Source: CAVRZY01 sp963725415 (GTDB lineage Bacteria; Acidobacteriota; Terriglobia; Bryobacterales; Bryobacteraceae). From it: a stretch of DNA of 64,000 bases. The DNA is taken from positions 1 through 64,000 of the forward strand of contig CAVRZY010000243.1 of the NCBI GenBank assembly GCA_963725415.1, read 5' to 3'. Shown one piece after another: positions 20,223 through 29,957 of the stretch. Each line of letters begins with the position of its first letter. Position 1 is the first letter of the stretch. The position numbers were made by a program, and so were the translations under genes. The notes beneath the pieces were generated by a model. That model did not search any database, had not been told where the DNA came from, and was given only the letters and a program-made list of their open reading frames with translations.

Positions 20223-21509
20223 ATGGGTGCAGGGGTAAGCGAGATTCCCTACGCCGCTCCCGCCGCCCGGCGGTCGATGGAAACTTCGAACTCGATGCCT
20301 GATGCGTGTGCCGTCCCGCACCGTGTGCTGCGGCGTTCGTTGGGCCTGCTGGGGGCCGTGGCGCTCAGTTTTTCGGCTTACTGGGCGATGCGGCTGGCCT
20401 ACGCCGAGCACCTTTCTGACAGCAATTCCAGCGCCGACCGATCCCGCGCCATCCGGCTTGCGCCTTCCGATGCCCGGCTCTACATCCGCTGGGGGAGACT
20501 CGACACTAAGCGCAGGGTTCCAGCCCTGGAGGCAGCCTTGGCTCGCAATCCGCGGGATTCCTCAGCCTGGATCGAACTGGGCCTGCGCGCGGAAGCCCAG
20601 GGCGACTTCCGGCGCGCCGAGCAGTGCCTGCTGGAGGCAGCCCGCGTTGATCGAACCCTGGCGCCGCGCTGGTCGCTGGCTAACTTCTATTTCCGCCGGG
20701 ACAACACCGAGGAATTCTGGCGCTGGGCCCGGCAGGCCGCAGCCATGTTCTACGGCGATCCCGCCCCGCTGTTCCGCCTGTGTTGGAAAGTCGCCGCGGA
20801 TCCGAACCTGATCCTCACCCGGGTGCTCCCCGACCGGGAACAGATCCTGCGGCAGTACCTGGGTTTCCTGCTGGGGGAGAACCGCCTGGAAGCGGCCGAA
20901 CCAGTGGCGGAACGGGTCCTCAAGGAAGGCACACCGGAGAGCTTCCAGACCGTGCTCAACTACTGCGACCGCCTTCTGGAAGCCGGGCTTCTGGAGCCGG
21001 CGGTCCGTATGTGGAACTCGCTGGCGTCTCGAAATCCGATCCGCTGTTCGGCACTCGATCCGGAGCGAGGCGTGGTCGCAACGAACGGCGATTTCGCTGC
21101 GCCGCCGTTGTCACGCGGCTTTGATTGGCGCATCCCGGAAGTCCACGGCGTGCGCGCAGCGCGAATCGAATCGCCTTTCGCGATGAGGTTCTCTTTCTCC
21201 GGCAAACAGCCGGAGAGCTGCGAGATTCTGAGCCAGTATCTCGCGGTCCTGCCCGGCCGGACCTATCGCATGAGTTTCCGGTGTCGCACCTCCGGCATCC
21301 CACCCGAGAGCGGGCTTCGCTGGAAGATCTGCGGCGCGGAATCGGTTCAGCTCTGGAGCGAAGACTGGAAGGAGCAGGAACTGGAGTTTCGCACGCCCCC
21401 GAACGCAGGACCGGTGCGCCTGACTCTCGGCTACCAGCGCGCGCCAGGCACCACGCGCATCGAGGGCTCCATCTGGCTGAGTGCAGTGAAGGTGGCCGCT
21501 ACGTGGTGA
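20223..21509 (+). CDS. TPR-repeat membrane-anchored protein with C-terminal jelly-roll-like domain
   Basis: The 428-residue protein has a single N-terminal transmembrane helix (about residues 40-60). TPR-like helical repeats follow at about 75-260 (SSAWIELGLRAEAQGDFRRA, EQCLLEAARVDRTLAPRWSL). The C-terminal ~150 residues (LSRGFDWRIPEVHGVRAARI, YLAVLPGRTYRMSFRCRT) resemble a carbohydrate-binding jelly roll. GGAGGGAGTAAGGTCAA precedes the ATG. The layout matches acidobacterial proteins encoded with exopolysaccharide genes, but none are in this window, so the role is open. The 3' end overlaps the convergent cupin gene by 11 bases. Confidence 0.7.
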   Translation: MGAGVSEIPYAAPAARRSMETSNSMPDACAVPHRVLRRSLGLLGAVALSFSAYWAMRLAYAEHLSDSNSSADRSRAIRLAPSDARLYIRWGRLDTKRRVPALEAALARNPRDSSAWIELGLRAEAQGDFRRAEQCLLEAARVDRTLAPRWSLANFYFRRDNTEEFWRWARQAAAMFYGDPAPLFRLCWKVAADPNLILTRVLPDREQILRQYLGFLLGENRLEAAEPVAERVLKEGTPESFQTVLNYCDRLLEAGLLEPAVRMWNSLASRNPIRCSALDPERGVVATNGDFAAPPLSRGFDWRIPEVHGVRAARIESPFAMRFSFSGKQPESCEILSQYLAVLPGRTYRMSFRCRTSGIPPESGLRWKICGAESVQLWSEDWKEQELEFRTPPNAGPVRLTLGYQRAPGTTRIEGSIWLSAVKVAATW

Positions 21510-22257
21510 TGCTCTGCCCTTGGCCGGCGAGAAAATCCTTGTTCTTGTCGCCTACCCAGTAGCGCGCTCCGGCGATGCACCAGATGAATTCCAGCGGGGA
21601 TTCCTGCGAGAACACAGGGTGATAATTGAGCATTGGAATCGAGACCGCGTCGCCTCGCCCGACCTCGTGCACGAAGGTCAGCGCCTCGGGGCTTTCGTAG
21701 ACTTCCATCGAGCCGTGCCCTTTGAGGAAGATGTACACCTCCTCCTGGTCGGTGTGGTTGTGCGGCGGCCAGCTTCGCGCAAACGGCTCGAAGAACGTAT
21801 AGCCGGCCACCAGCTTGTCGGCCTTTTCTGAGACGTCGAACATCAGGTAGACATTCTTGCCCTTCAGCCGCCGGATGCGCGATTCGTCCTGGGAGACCTT
21901 GGCGAATTCCGAGTGATAGACGGGGTGCGTGTTTCCGGCCGGCGCGCGCGTGATCCACAAGCCCGTCGTCTCCGGCCCCGGGTTCGCGATTGAATGGGTG
22001 GCGCCTCTGGGTACGTAGAGCACGTCGTAAGGCGCCAAGGCGTACGTTATTCCCGCCACCTCCACCGAGGCTGCGCCATACCAGAGGAACAGCAAAGCCT
22101 CTTCCTCAGGGTAGGCTACCGGCCGGCTCTGTGCGCCGGGCGCAACCTCATATTCCCCGCAGCTCAGATATTGCAGGTTGCCGCTCTGGGGCGTGATCCG
22201 CTCGCGGTAAAGGACAGGCGCCTGCAAGTAGCGAAACAGAACACCAGGCTTAGGCAT
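21499..22257 (-). CDS. Bicupin protein, IolB/KduI-like sugar isomerase family
   Basis: The 252-residue protein has two cupin halves. The second holds the metal-binding pattern PPHNHTDQEEVYIFLKGHG at about residues 168-186 with a later His in PMLNYHPVF. The first half has YVPRGATHSIANPGPE. This resembles 5-deoxy-glucuronate isomerase (IolB) and 5-keto-4-deoxyuronate isomerase (KduI). Either could serve sugar-acid catabolism, in keeping with the polysaccharide-degrading block next door. Substrate is not decided by the sequence. No signal peptide is present, so it acts in the cytoplasm. It diverges from the glycoside hydrolase gene at 22292 with a 34-base gap. Confidence 0.75.
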   Translation of the reverse strand: MPKPGVLFRYLQAPVLYRERITPQSGNLQYLSCGEYEVAPGAQSRPVAYPEEEALLFLWYGAASVEVAGITYALAPYDVLYVPRGATHSIANPGPETTGLWITRAPAGNTHPVYHSEFAKVSQDESRIRRLKGKNVYLMFDVSEKADKLVAGYTFFEPFARSWPPHNHTDQEEVYIFLKGHGSMEVYESPEALTFVHEVGRGDAVSIPMLNYHPVFSQESPLEFIWCIAGARYWVGDKNKDFLAGQGQSITT

Positions 22258-22291
22258 ACCAAGACCTCTACTATCATAGTGTGGTAACTCT

Positions 22292-24961
22292 ATGCGGTGT
22301 CTGCTGGGCGTTCTGCTGCTCTCGGTGCCGGCTTTCCCCCAAGGCAGCTTTTATCAATTCAACATTGACCAGGACCGGCTGGGCGGGGCGGCGGATTTCA
22401 GTTTCCTGAATCGTCCCATCGAGGCGGCCGACCGGCTGTTCCTGCGGGAGGGCCATTTCACCCGCGTGGGCGAAGACCTCACGCCCGGCACTTCGGATGA
22501 CGAACGCATTCGCTTGTTCGGCGTGAACCTGTGTTTTGGTGCGGCCTTCCCCGCGGAAGCGGATGCGGTCCGCATCGCGCAGCGGCTGCGCCGCCTGGGG
22601 GTGAACCTGGTGCGGCTGCATCATATGGACAGCCAGCCGGACTCGGACCTGAACAACGCCGGCAGCCTCCTCAGCAGCGGTCCTTACCCGACTTTGAACA
22701 CCGTAGCGGTGGCCCGCCTGCGGGCCTTCTTGAATGCGCTGAAGGCGGAGGGGATCTACTGCAACCTGAACCTTCACGTCGGTTACGAGTTCCGCCCAGC
22801 GATTGACCGCGTCCCCGCCCTGGCCGAATTCCCGAAGCAGAGCAAGCCGCTCCACATCTTCTATCCGCGCATGGTGGACTTGCAGGTCGAGTACACGCGA
22901 AAGATCATCGAGGCCCTTTCGCTGAGAAACGATCCCGTCCTGGCCATGGTCGAGATCGACAATGAGAGCTCTCTGGTGCGGGAGTGGCAGAGCAGAAACT
23001 TGGATCGCTATCTACAGGGTGAATACGGGAACGAATTCCTGCGCCAGTGGAACGCGTTTCTCAGCGCGAAATACGCCTCGACCGAGGCGCTCCGCAAAGC
23101 CTGGGGGCCGGGCCAAGCTGATGGGCCTGAGATTCTGCCTGGGCAATGGGTCATCGAGAACCATCTGCCGGCTCGGGGCACCGACCCGGAACTTGTGCCG
23201 GACCAGCTCCCACTCACCATTCGGGTTCAGGTGCTGCGCGGCGGCGACGTGGTCATCGTCAAGCAAGTGGGTTTCTCGATCAGCACCGATCGGCATTACA
23301 CGGCCGAGGTTGAAGTGCGGGCGGATCTTCCCGGCAACACTTCACGAACCGTCTACTGGGACGTCAAGCAGAACGTCAGTCCCTGGCGCACGGCCACCAA
23401 CAGCACCATCACAGTCACCAACCAGTGGCAGAGATTCACGATGGGTTTCCAGCCCGCCTTCTCCATGGAGGGCATCGGCCGCTTTGGCATGTCCATCGAG
23501 AAGCTGGAAGGGACCACCGTCTACATTCGGAATGCCAGCCTCCACGAGACCGGCCGGCGCGGGCTGGCGGCGGGCGAAGGCCTGGAGTCCTTCAACGTGG
23601 CCCTGGTGGGAGAGAACGAACGGGCCACCGACGAGCGCGCCAACGATTACCTGCGCTTCCTGGTGGACCGCGATCGCGCTTATCTGCGGGCCATGCTTCA
23701 GGCGGTTCGCGACACCACCGACCGGTGGGTCCCGGTGGCCGGCACGCAGATGGGCTACGGTGGGCTTCTGAATCTGGATTCCCACGACGACCTGGACTAT
23801 CAGGACAACCACTTCTATGAGGACCACTACAATTTCCCTGACGTGCAGTGGGACGGTCGCGACTGGCGCATTCGGGACAGCTCGGGGGTGGGCGGCGGCC
23901 TGACCGCATTCCAGAACATGGCCATCGCGCGCCAGTACGGCCGGCCATACACAGTGGGCGAGTTCAACCAGCCCTGGCCCAACACGCACGCCGCGGAAAT
24001 CGACCCAACGCTGGCCGCCTTTGGCGCTTTTCAGGATTGGGACTCGATCATGCATTTCGCTTACTCCCACGGCCGAGACTGGGACGACGGCGTGCCCAAC
24101 GGCTTCAACATCAATGGCGACTGGACGAAGTTCGCGAACATCGGCCAGTCGGCCTGGCTGTTCCGCTGGGGCATTGTTCATTGCGGCCTCGAGCCGATCG
24201 AGATTCCGATGTCGATGGATATGCGGCTGCGGGCGGGCCGCGAGCAGCGCAACAGCGCCATTGGGGCTTTCCTCACAACCGCCCTGGGCTATAACCCCGC
24301 CAGCGTGTTCCTTCATCCGGTCGGATTGGTGAAGGATGGGACGGGCACGATCCCGGTGGCTGCCCAGGTCTCCCCCACGCCGCCGTATCGCTCGGATACC
24401 GGCGAGCTCACCTATGATCGCGATGGGAAGCTGTTCTTGATCCACACCGACAGGGCCGCCGGTGTGTTTGGGTTCGTCGAGAAGCAGAGCGTGACGGCGG
24501 GGGCAATCGATGTCGAACTAGGGCCTGCTGCGCGAGGTTTCGCCTCGATCCTGCTGAGTTCCCTCGATGGGCGGCTGCTGGGGGACTCCCGCTGGATGCT
24601 TCTGTCGAATCCGGGCTACACGCTCCGCACGCAGCCTGGGTCGGATCCGCCCCGGCCCCAGGCGCTGGTCAACTACGGTTCGACCAATGACTGGTGGACC
24701 ATCGAGCGGGAGCCGAATTCCAGCAAGCCGTCGGGCAATCTCAACGGCGGCCAGCGGCCGGTGTGGATGGAGCGCGTCGAAAGCTACGTCACCCTGCGCA
24801 CGTCCGCTGCACAATTGACCGTCTATCCGCTGGATGGCACAGGCGCCCGCCTGGCGCCCCTGAAAGACGAAGACGTGCAGCGCGTGGATGGAAGATTCCG
24901 GATCCACTTGCAGGCCAACGGCCAGGCGTTTTCACCGTGGTACGAGATTGTCGGCAATTAG
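22292..24961 (+). CDS. Secreted glycoside hydrolase, clan GH-A-like, with an inserted carbohydrate-binding-like domain
   Basis: The 889-residue protein has a signal peptide (MRCLLGVLLLSVPAFPQ) and a (beta/alpha)8 barrel with LGVNLVRLHHMDSQ. The likely acid/base Glu is E225 in VEIDNESS and the likely nucleophile is E557 in VGEFNQPWPN. Between these two strands lies an extra ~185 residues (about 245-430) with jelly-roll character (HYTAEVEVRADLPGNTSRTV, GIGRFGMSIEKLEGTTVYI). This segment is absent from the paralogue at 24986. A C-terminal beta domain includes WKIP-like sandwich motifs ending in AFSPWYEIVGN. The exact GH family and substrate are not known. Confidence 0.82.
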   Translation: MRCLLGVLLLSVPAFPQGSFYQFNIDQDRLGGAADFSFLNRPIEAADRLFLREGHFTRVGEDLTPGTSDDERIRLFGVNLCFGAAFPAEADAVRIAQRLRRLGVNLVRLHHMDSQPDSDLNNAGSLLSSGPYPTLNTVAVARLRAFLNALKAEGIYCNLNLHVGYEFRPAIDRVPALAEFPKQSKPLHIFYPRMVDLQVEYTRKIIEALSLRNDPVLAMVEIDNESSLVREWQSRNLDRYLQGEYGNEFLRQWNAFLSAKYASTEALRKAWGPGQADGPEILPGQWVIENHLPARGTDPELVPDQLPLTIRVQVLRGGDVVIVKQVGFSISTDRHYTAEVEVRADLPGNTSRTVYWDVKQNVSPWRTATNSTITVTNQWQRFTMGFQPAFSMEGIGRFGMSIEKLEGTTVYIRNASLHETGRRGLAAGEGLESFNVALVGENERATDERANDYLRFLVDRDRAYLRAMLQAVRDTTDRWVPVAGTQMGYGGLLNLDSHDDLDYQDNHFYEDHYNFPDVQWDGRDWRIRDSSGVGGGLTAFQNMAIARQYGRPYTVGEFNQPWPNTHAAEIDPTLAAFGAFQDWDSIMHFAYSHGRDWDDGVPNGFNINGDWTKFANIGQSAWLFRWGIVHCGLEPIEIPMSMDMRLRAGREQRNSAIGAFLTTALGYNPASVFLHPVGLVKDGTGTIPVAAQVSPTPPYRSDTGELTYDRDGKLFLIHTDRAAGVFGFVEKQSVTAGAIDVELGPAARGFASILLSSLDGRLLGDSRWMLLSNPGYTLRTQPGSDPPRPQALVNYGSTNDWWTIEREPNSSKPSGNLNGGQRPVWMERVESYVTLRTSAAQLTVYPLDGTGARLAPLKDEDVQRVDGRFRIHLQANGQAFSPWYEIVGN

Positions 24962-24985
24962 CTCTGAGTTGCAGGGAGGTTACTC

Positions 24986-27115
24986 ATGCATGCCATTCTG
25001 ATTTTGGCCTTGTTGATATTGCCGGCGTTTGCACAAGACCGGTACTTTCAGTTTTCAGTCGATCAGGACCGCCTCAGCGGGGCGGCGGACTTCAGCTTTC
25101 TGAATCACCCGCTCCAGGCCGCCGACCGGCTGTTCGTTCGCAACGGCCATTTCTACCGTGTCGGACGCGACCTCAAGCCGAACACCGCCGACGACGAGCG
25201 CGTGCGTTTGTTCGGCGTCAACATGGCCTTCGGCGCCAACTTCCCGGAGGAAGCCGACGCGCCGCGGATCGCCAGACGGCTCCGCAAACTGGGCGTCAAT
25301 CTGGTCCGGCTGCATCACATGGACACCTCGCCCGACCGCGACCCACAGCAGGCCCGCAGCATCCTCACCACCGGGCCGTATCCGACCTTGAACCCGGTTT
25401 CTGTCGCGCGGTTGCGCGGCTTCCTGGACGCCCTGAAAGCCGAAGGCATCTACGTCAACTTGAACCTGCACGTAGGATACGTGTTCCGCCCCTCGATCGA
25501 TAATGTCCCCGCCATGCCCGACGGGCAACCCATGCCGACCCAAGGCAAGCCGCTCCACATCTTCTTCCCGCGCATGATCGAGCTGCAAATGGAATTCACG
25601 CGCAAGGTCATCACCGCGCTGAACCTGAAGAACGACCCGGTGCTGGCGATGGTGGAAATCGACAACGAGAGCTCGCTGCTGGAGGCCTTCCAGAGAGGCA
25701 ACTTGCAGCGGTACGCAGTAGGCGACTACAAAACCGAACTGGACCGACAGTGGACCGAATTCTCGCGCTCGAAAGTGGCCACAAGCGACGATGGCTACTT
25801 GCTGTTTCTGGCCGACCGGGACCGCCATTATCTGCGCCAGATGCTGGCGGCTGTGCGGGAGACCACCGACGCCCTGGTGCCGGCGGCAGGCACCCAGATG
25901 GGCTATGGCGGCCTGCTCAACCTGGACTCGCACCAGGATCTTGACTATCAGGACAACCACTTCTATATCGATCACTACAACTTCCCCAAGCAGCCGTGGG
26001 ATGCCCGGGACTGGCGGATTCGGGATTCCTCCTCGGTGGGCAGCGGACTGGCAACGTTTCTCAACATGGCCGCGGCGCGCCAGACCGGCAAGCCCTACAC
26101 CGTCAGCGAATTCAATCAACCCTGGCCCAATCGCCAAGCCGCCGAGATTGATCCCACGCTGGCCGCCTTCGGCGCGTTTCAAGATTGGGACTCGATCATG
26201 CACTTCGCCTACGAGCACGGGCGAAACTGGGACAACAAGGTACCCAGCGGGTTCAACATCAACGGAGACTGGACCAAGTTCCCCAACCTCGGCCAATCGG
26301 CGTGGCTGTTCCGCACCGCAGCGATCCAACCTGGCAAGGCCCCTATCACGATTCCTGTCTCGCTCGAGCTACAGCTACGCGGCGCGCGGGAGAAACGCAT
26401 CGGCAATATTGCGGCAGCTCTGGCCGCCACCACAGGCTACGATCCTACCGTAGCGCTGCTTCATCCGGTCAATCTCGCCAAGCAGGAGGGCCGGGCCCTG
26501 CCCGAGGCGGTCAAAGGCCCGCTTTCGTCGCCCTACCGCTCCGACACCGGCGAGCTTTTTTACGATCGGGACAGGAAACTGCTGATCGTCCAGGCGCCCA
26601 GGGCGGCCGGCGTTTTTGGCTTCCTCGGCGCCAACAACAAGGTGTCTGCCGGCGTCGTGGATGTTGAGCTCGCTCCCGCAGCGCGGGGCTTCGCCGCCAT
26701 CCTGGTCACGCCGCTCGACCAGCGGCCGCTGGGAAAGTCCGGCCACCTGCTTCTGTCGATTCCCGGTTATACCGTGGGCACACAACCGGGCACCGATCCA
26801 CCGCAGCCGCAGAGGCTGATCCATTACGGCACGACCACAGACTGGTGGACCCTGGAACCTGAGTCCGGCTCCAGCAGACCCTCCGCCAACCGCAGCGGCG
26901 GCAGCCCGCCGGTCTGGATGGAGCGAATCGAGTGCTTTCTCACGCTCCGCTCCTCGGTCCGGAAATTGACAGTCTATCCGCTGGACGGCGCGGGCGCCCG
27001 GTTGAAACCACTCAGCGCCGATGCGGTCACGCGCCTGAAGGGTGGTCTCCGCATCCACCTTCAGGCTGACGGCCAGGCCCTGGCGCCGTGGTACGAAATC
27101 GTCAAGGAGAAATAA
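24986..27115 (+). CDS. Secreted glycoside hydrolase, tandem paralogue of the preceding gene without the inserted domain
   Basis: The 709-residue protein begins MHAILILALLILPAFAQDRY (signal peptide) and follows the upstream paralogue throughout, including LGVNLVRLHHMDTSPDRD, the catalytic-site candidates E228 (VEIDNESS) and E375 (VSEFNQPWPN), and the same C-terminal beta domain. The distance between the two glutamates is 147 residues instead of 332, because the jelly-roll insertion is missing. The gap to the previous stop is 24 bases with a GGGAGG site, and the next gene starts at once, so 22292-29086 is probably one operon. Confidence 0.82.
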   Translation: MHAILILALLILPAFAQDRYFQFSVDQDRLSGAADFSFLNHPLQAADRLFVRNGHFYRVGRDLKPNTADDERVRLFGVNMAFGANFPEEADAPRIARRLRKLGVNLVRLHHMDTSPDRDPQQARSILTTGPYPTLNPVSVARLRGFLDALKAEGIYVNLNLHVGYVFRPSIDNVPAMPDGQPMPTQGKPLHIFFPRMIELQMEFTRKVITALNLKNDPVLAMVEIDNESSLLEAFQRGNLQRYAVGDYKTELDRQWTEFSRSKVATSDDGYLLFLADRDRHYLRQMLAAVRETTDALVPAAGTQMGYGGLLNLDSHQDLDYQDNHFYIDHYNFPKQPWDARDWRIRDSSSVGSGLATFLNMAAARQTGKPYTVSEFNQPWPNRQAAEIDPTLAAFGAFQDWDSIMHFAYEHGRNWDNKVPSGFNINGDWTKFPNLGQSAWLFRTAAIQPGKAPITIPVSLELQLRGAREKRIGNIAAALAATTGYDPTVALLHPVNLAKQEGRALPEAVKGPLSSPYRSDTGELFYDRDRKLLIVQAPRAAGVFGFLGANNKVSAGVVDVELAPAARGFAAILVTPLDQRPLGKSGHLLLSIPGYTVGTQPGTDPPQPQRLIHYGTTTDWWTLEPESGSSRPSANRSGGSPPVWMERIECFLTLRSSVRKLTVYPLDGAGARLKPLSADAVTRLKGGLRIHLQADGQALAPWYEIVKEK

Positions 27116-29086
27116 ATGAAAGCGCTCGCGCTCACCCTGCTGTGTCTGACGCCCGCCTGGTCCCAGACCACGTTGTATGTTTCCACCGAAGGCCGCGCGG
27201 ATTGGTCCGGACGCATCGCGGCGCCCAATGCGCAGCGCACCGACGGGCCGCTGCCGACGCTCGCGGCGGCGCGCGACACTATCCGCAGCCTGCGGAGCAT
27301 GGGCGTCCGCGAAGCCGTCACCGTACTGGTTCGGGGCGGCACGTATTACCTGGCAGAGCCCTTCGTGCTGGCGCCGGAGGATTCCGGCACACCGAAAGAG
27401 CCCATCGTCTACGCCGCTTACTCAGGGGAGCGGCCGATCATCAGCGGCGGGCGCAAGATCGCAGGTTGGAGGAAGGGGCAAGGCCCGTTGTGGGTGGCCG
27501 ATACGCCCTGGCACTTCCGGCAGCTCTTCATCAGCGGGCGGCGCGCCCAGCGCGCCCGGACGCCCAACTTCGGCTTCTTTCGCATCGACGGCCCCAGCTC
27601 GCAAGACAGACCCTTCAAGCTGACGTTCCGCGGCAACGACGTCCGCAAATCCTGGGAGGGCGGCGAGGTCGAGGTGATCGCGCTGTTGGCCTGGGCCGAG
27701 ATTCGCATGCCCATTGTCTCGGTTGACGAGGCCGCGCATATCGCGGTTCTGAGCGGCGACCCGCGGCCTTCCAACAAGGAGGTTGACGCGCGGTATTTCA
27801 TCGAGAATGCTTCGGACGCCCTCGACGCCCCAGGAGAGTGGTACCTGGACCGGAATGCCGGCATGGTCTCCTACCGGCCGCTGGCTGGCGAAGACATGAG
27901 CAAAGAAGAAGCCATCGCCCCGGCGCTCACGCAACTGGTTCGACTGGAGGGCAATCCCGCCCAAGGCCAGTTTGTTCGCCACGTCACCTTTCGCGAGCTG
28001 GACTTCCGTCACAGTGACTGGACCATGGTCCCCCAGGGTTACGCTGACACGCAGGCCGCCATCCGCGCCGGCACCGCCTTCGAGGCTATCGGCGCGGAGG
28101 ACTGCGTGGTCGAGAGATGCGTCTTCACGCAGCACGGCGGTTACGCCGTCTGGTTCGGCCGCGCCGCCAAGCGCAACCGCATCGTCGGCAACGAAATCTT
28201 CAACATGGGGGCGGGCGGCATCAAGGTGGGCGAGGAAACACAGCGCCAGAACGAGGCCGAGCAAAGCTTCGACAACGTCATCACCGATAACCATATCCAT
28301 GATCTGGGGCTGGTCTATCCGGCGGCGGTGGGCATCTGGGTGGGCCAGAGCAGCCGCAATGCCATTTCCCACAACCATATCCACGACCTGTACTACACCG
28401 CCATCTCCGTGGGCTGGACCTGGGGTTACGGCCCCAATCAGTCGAAGGGGAACGTCATCGAGTACAACCACCTGCATCGCGTCGGCAAAGACATGATGAG
28501 CGACATGGGCGGCATCTACACGCTGGGCATGCAGCCGGGCACCGTGATTCGCAACAACCTGATCCATGACATTTCATCGTTCACCTACGGCGGCTGGGGC
28601 ATTTATCCCGACGAGGGATCGAGCGAAATGCTCATCGAGAACAACATGGTCTACAACTGCAAGAGCGCCGGCTTCCATCAGCACTACGGCCGGGAGAACG
28701 TCGTCCGCAACAACATCTTTGCGCTCAACAAGGAGTACCAGATGATGCGCACCCGCGCCGAGGCCCACCGCTCTTTCACCTTTGAGAGGAACATCGTTTA
28801 CTTCGATTCCGGAAGGCTGCTGGGCAGCAACTGGACGGGGGATCAGTTCCTGTTAGACCGCAACCTCTATTTTGACGTGCGTGGCGGGCCGATTCTGTTC
28901 AGCGGGCGCACCTTCGCCGAGTGGCAGCAACTCGGCCAGGACAAAGAATCCGTCATCGCCGATCCGCTCTTCGTCAATCCCGGCAGTTACGACTTCACCC
29001 TGCGGCCGGAGTCCCCCGCCTTGAAGCTGGGCTTCCAACCCATCGACCTGCGCAACGTGGGCCCACGCGTGAATGCGGTGCGATAA
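27116..29086 (+). CDS. Secreted right-handed parallel beta-helix protein, possible polysaccharide hydrolase/lyase
   Basis: The 656-residue protein has a signal peptide (MKALALTLLCLTPAWSQ) and starts its mature part with TTLYVSTEGRADWSGRI, the usual opening of beta-helix carbohydrate-active proteins. Many N-rich turns of a parallel beta-helix follow (KRNRIVGNEIFNMGAGGIKV, SRNAISHNHIHDLYYTAISV, VIEYNHLHRVGKDMMSDMGG). Architecture and length are like GH141 and related inverting enzymes, but no family is certain. ATG 27116 directly follows the upstream TAA, so translation is likely coupled. Together with the two upstream hydrolases it suggests breakdown of a complex plant or microbial polysaccharide. 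Confidence 0.75.
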   Translation: MKALALTLLCLTPAWSQTTLYVSTEGRADWSGRIAAPNAQRTDGPLPTLAAARDTIRSLRSMGVREAVTVLVRGGTYYLAEPFVLAPEDSGTPKEPIVYAAYSGERPIISGGRKIAGWRKGQGPLWVADTPWHFRQLFISGRRAQRARTPNFGFFRIDGPSSQDRPFKLTFRGNDVRKSWEGGEVEVIALLAWAEIRMPIVSVDEAAHIAVLSGDPRPSNKEVDARYFIENASDALDAPGEWYLDRNAGMVSYRPLAGEDMSKEEAIAPALTQLVRLEGNPAQGQFVRHVTFRELDFRHSDWTMVPQGYADTQAAIRAGTAFEAIGAEDCVVERCVFTQHGGYAVWFGRAAKRNRIVGNEIFNMGAGGIKVGEETQRQNEAEQSFDNVITDNHIHDLGLVYPAAVGIWVGQSSRNAISHNHIHDLYYTAISVGWTWGYGPNQSKGNVIEYNHLHRVGKDMMSDMGGIYTLGMQPGTVIRNNLIHDISSFTYGGWGIYPDEGSSEMLIENNMVYNCKSAGFHQHYGRENVVRNNIFALNKEYQMMRTRAEAHRSFTFERNIVYFDSGRLLGSNWTGDQFLLDRNLYFDVRGGPILFSGRTFAEWQQLGQDKESVIADPLFVNPGSYDFTLRPESPALKLGFQPIDLRNVGPRVNAVR

Positions 29087-29100
29087 CGCGGAGGGTTAGC

Positions 29101-29957
29101 ATGAGAGCACTCCTGATTCTCGCGTTCGCCATCGCCGCCCAGGCCCAGACCTGGGTGGATCCCGACAGAAGCGCACCCGCGGGCACCGAGTATCACACCT
29201 TCTTCAGCAATACCATCGGCGGCCAGATCAGCTACTTGATCTATCTGCCGCCCGACCATCAGACCGCAGCGATGAAGCGATACCCGGTCGTCTACTGGCT
29301 GCACGGCCTGGGCGGGAACCAGAGGGGCGGCGCAACGTTTGTGGCGCACCTGGATGCCGCCATCAAGACCGGAAAGGCGCCCCCCGTGATTGCCGTGCTG
29401 GTCAACGGGTTGCGTGACAGCCGCTACTGCGACTCTTTCGACGGCCAGCGGCCCGTCGAGACCGTCATCGTCAAGGACCTGATTCCCCACGTGGACATGA
29501 CCTATCGGACTGTCGCAAGAGGTGCCGCGCGGGCGATCGAGGGATTGTCCATGGGTGGTTTCGGCGCAGCGCACCTGGCGTTCAGTTTCCCGAGTTGTTC
29601 GGCGCGGTCTCGATCATGGCCGGCGCGCTGCTGGATGCCGACTGCGCCGCTTCGTCGATGCACCCAGATCTCTACCAAAAGAACTTCGGCAGCAGCCGCC
29701 CCTACTTTCAGGCTAACAGCCCCTGGCGTCTAATCGAGAAGAACGCCGCTGCCATTCGCGGCCGGACCTTCATTCGGATCTTCGTGGGCGACCAGGACCA
29801 GCTTTCCGAGGGGAACCGCAACTTCCACGCCCTGCTCGACCATCTGCACATCGAAAGCGAATTTGTGCTTGTGCCGGGCCTGGGGCACAACCAGAAGCTG
29901 TTCTATGCGACGCTGGGCGAGGAGGCATTTCAGTTTTATGGGAAAGCTTTTGCGTAG
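29101..29957 (+). CDS. Secreted esterase of the esterase D/feruloyl esterase-like family, one frameshift
   Basis: The frame begins MRALLILAFAIAAQAQTWVD (signal peptide). It contains ISYLIYLPPDHQTAAMKRYP, VYWLHGLGGNQ and the nucleophile elbow GLSMGGFG, and breaks near 29583. The rest (FPELFGAVSIMAGALLDADC by correction, then IFVGDQDQLSEGNRNFH with the acid and GLGHN with the His) is in another frame up to 29957. One missing base before the FPELFG codons restores a standard ~285-residue alpha/beta hydrolase. It could de-esterify polysaccharide side groups for the hydrolases upstream. The indel is probably a sequence error. Confidence 0.8.
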
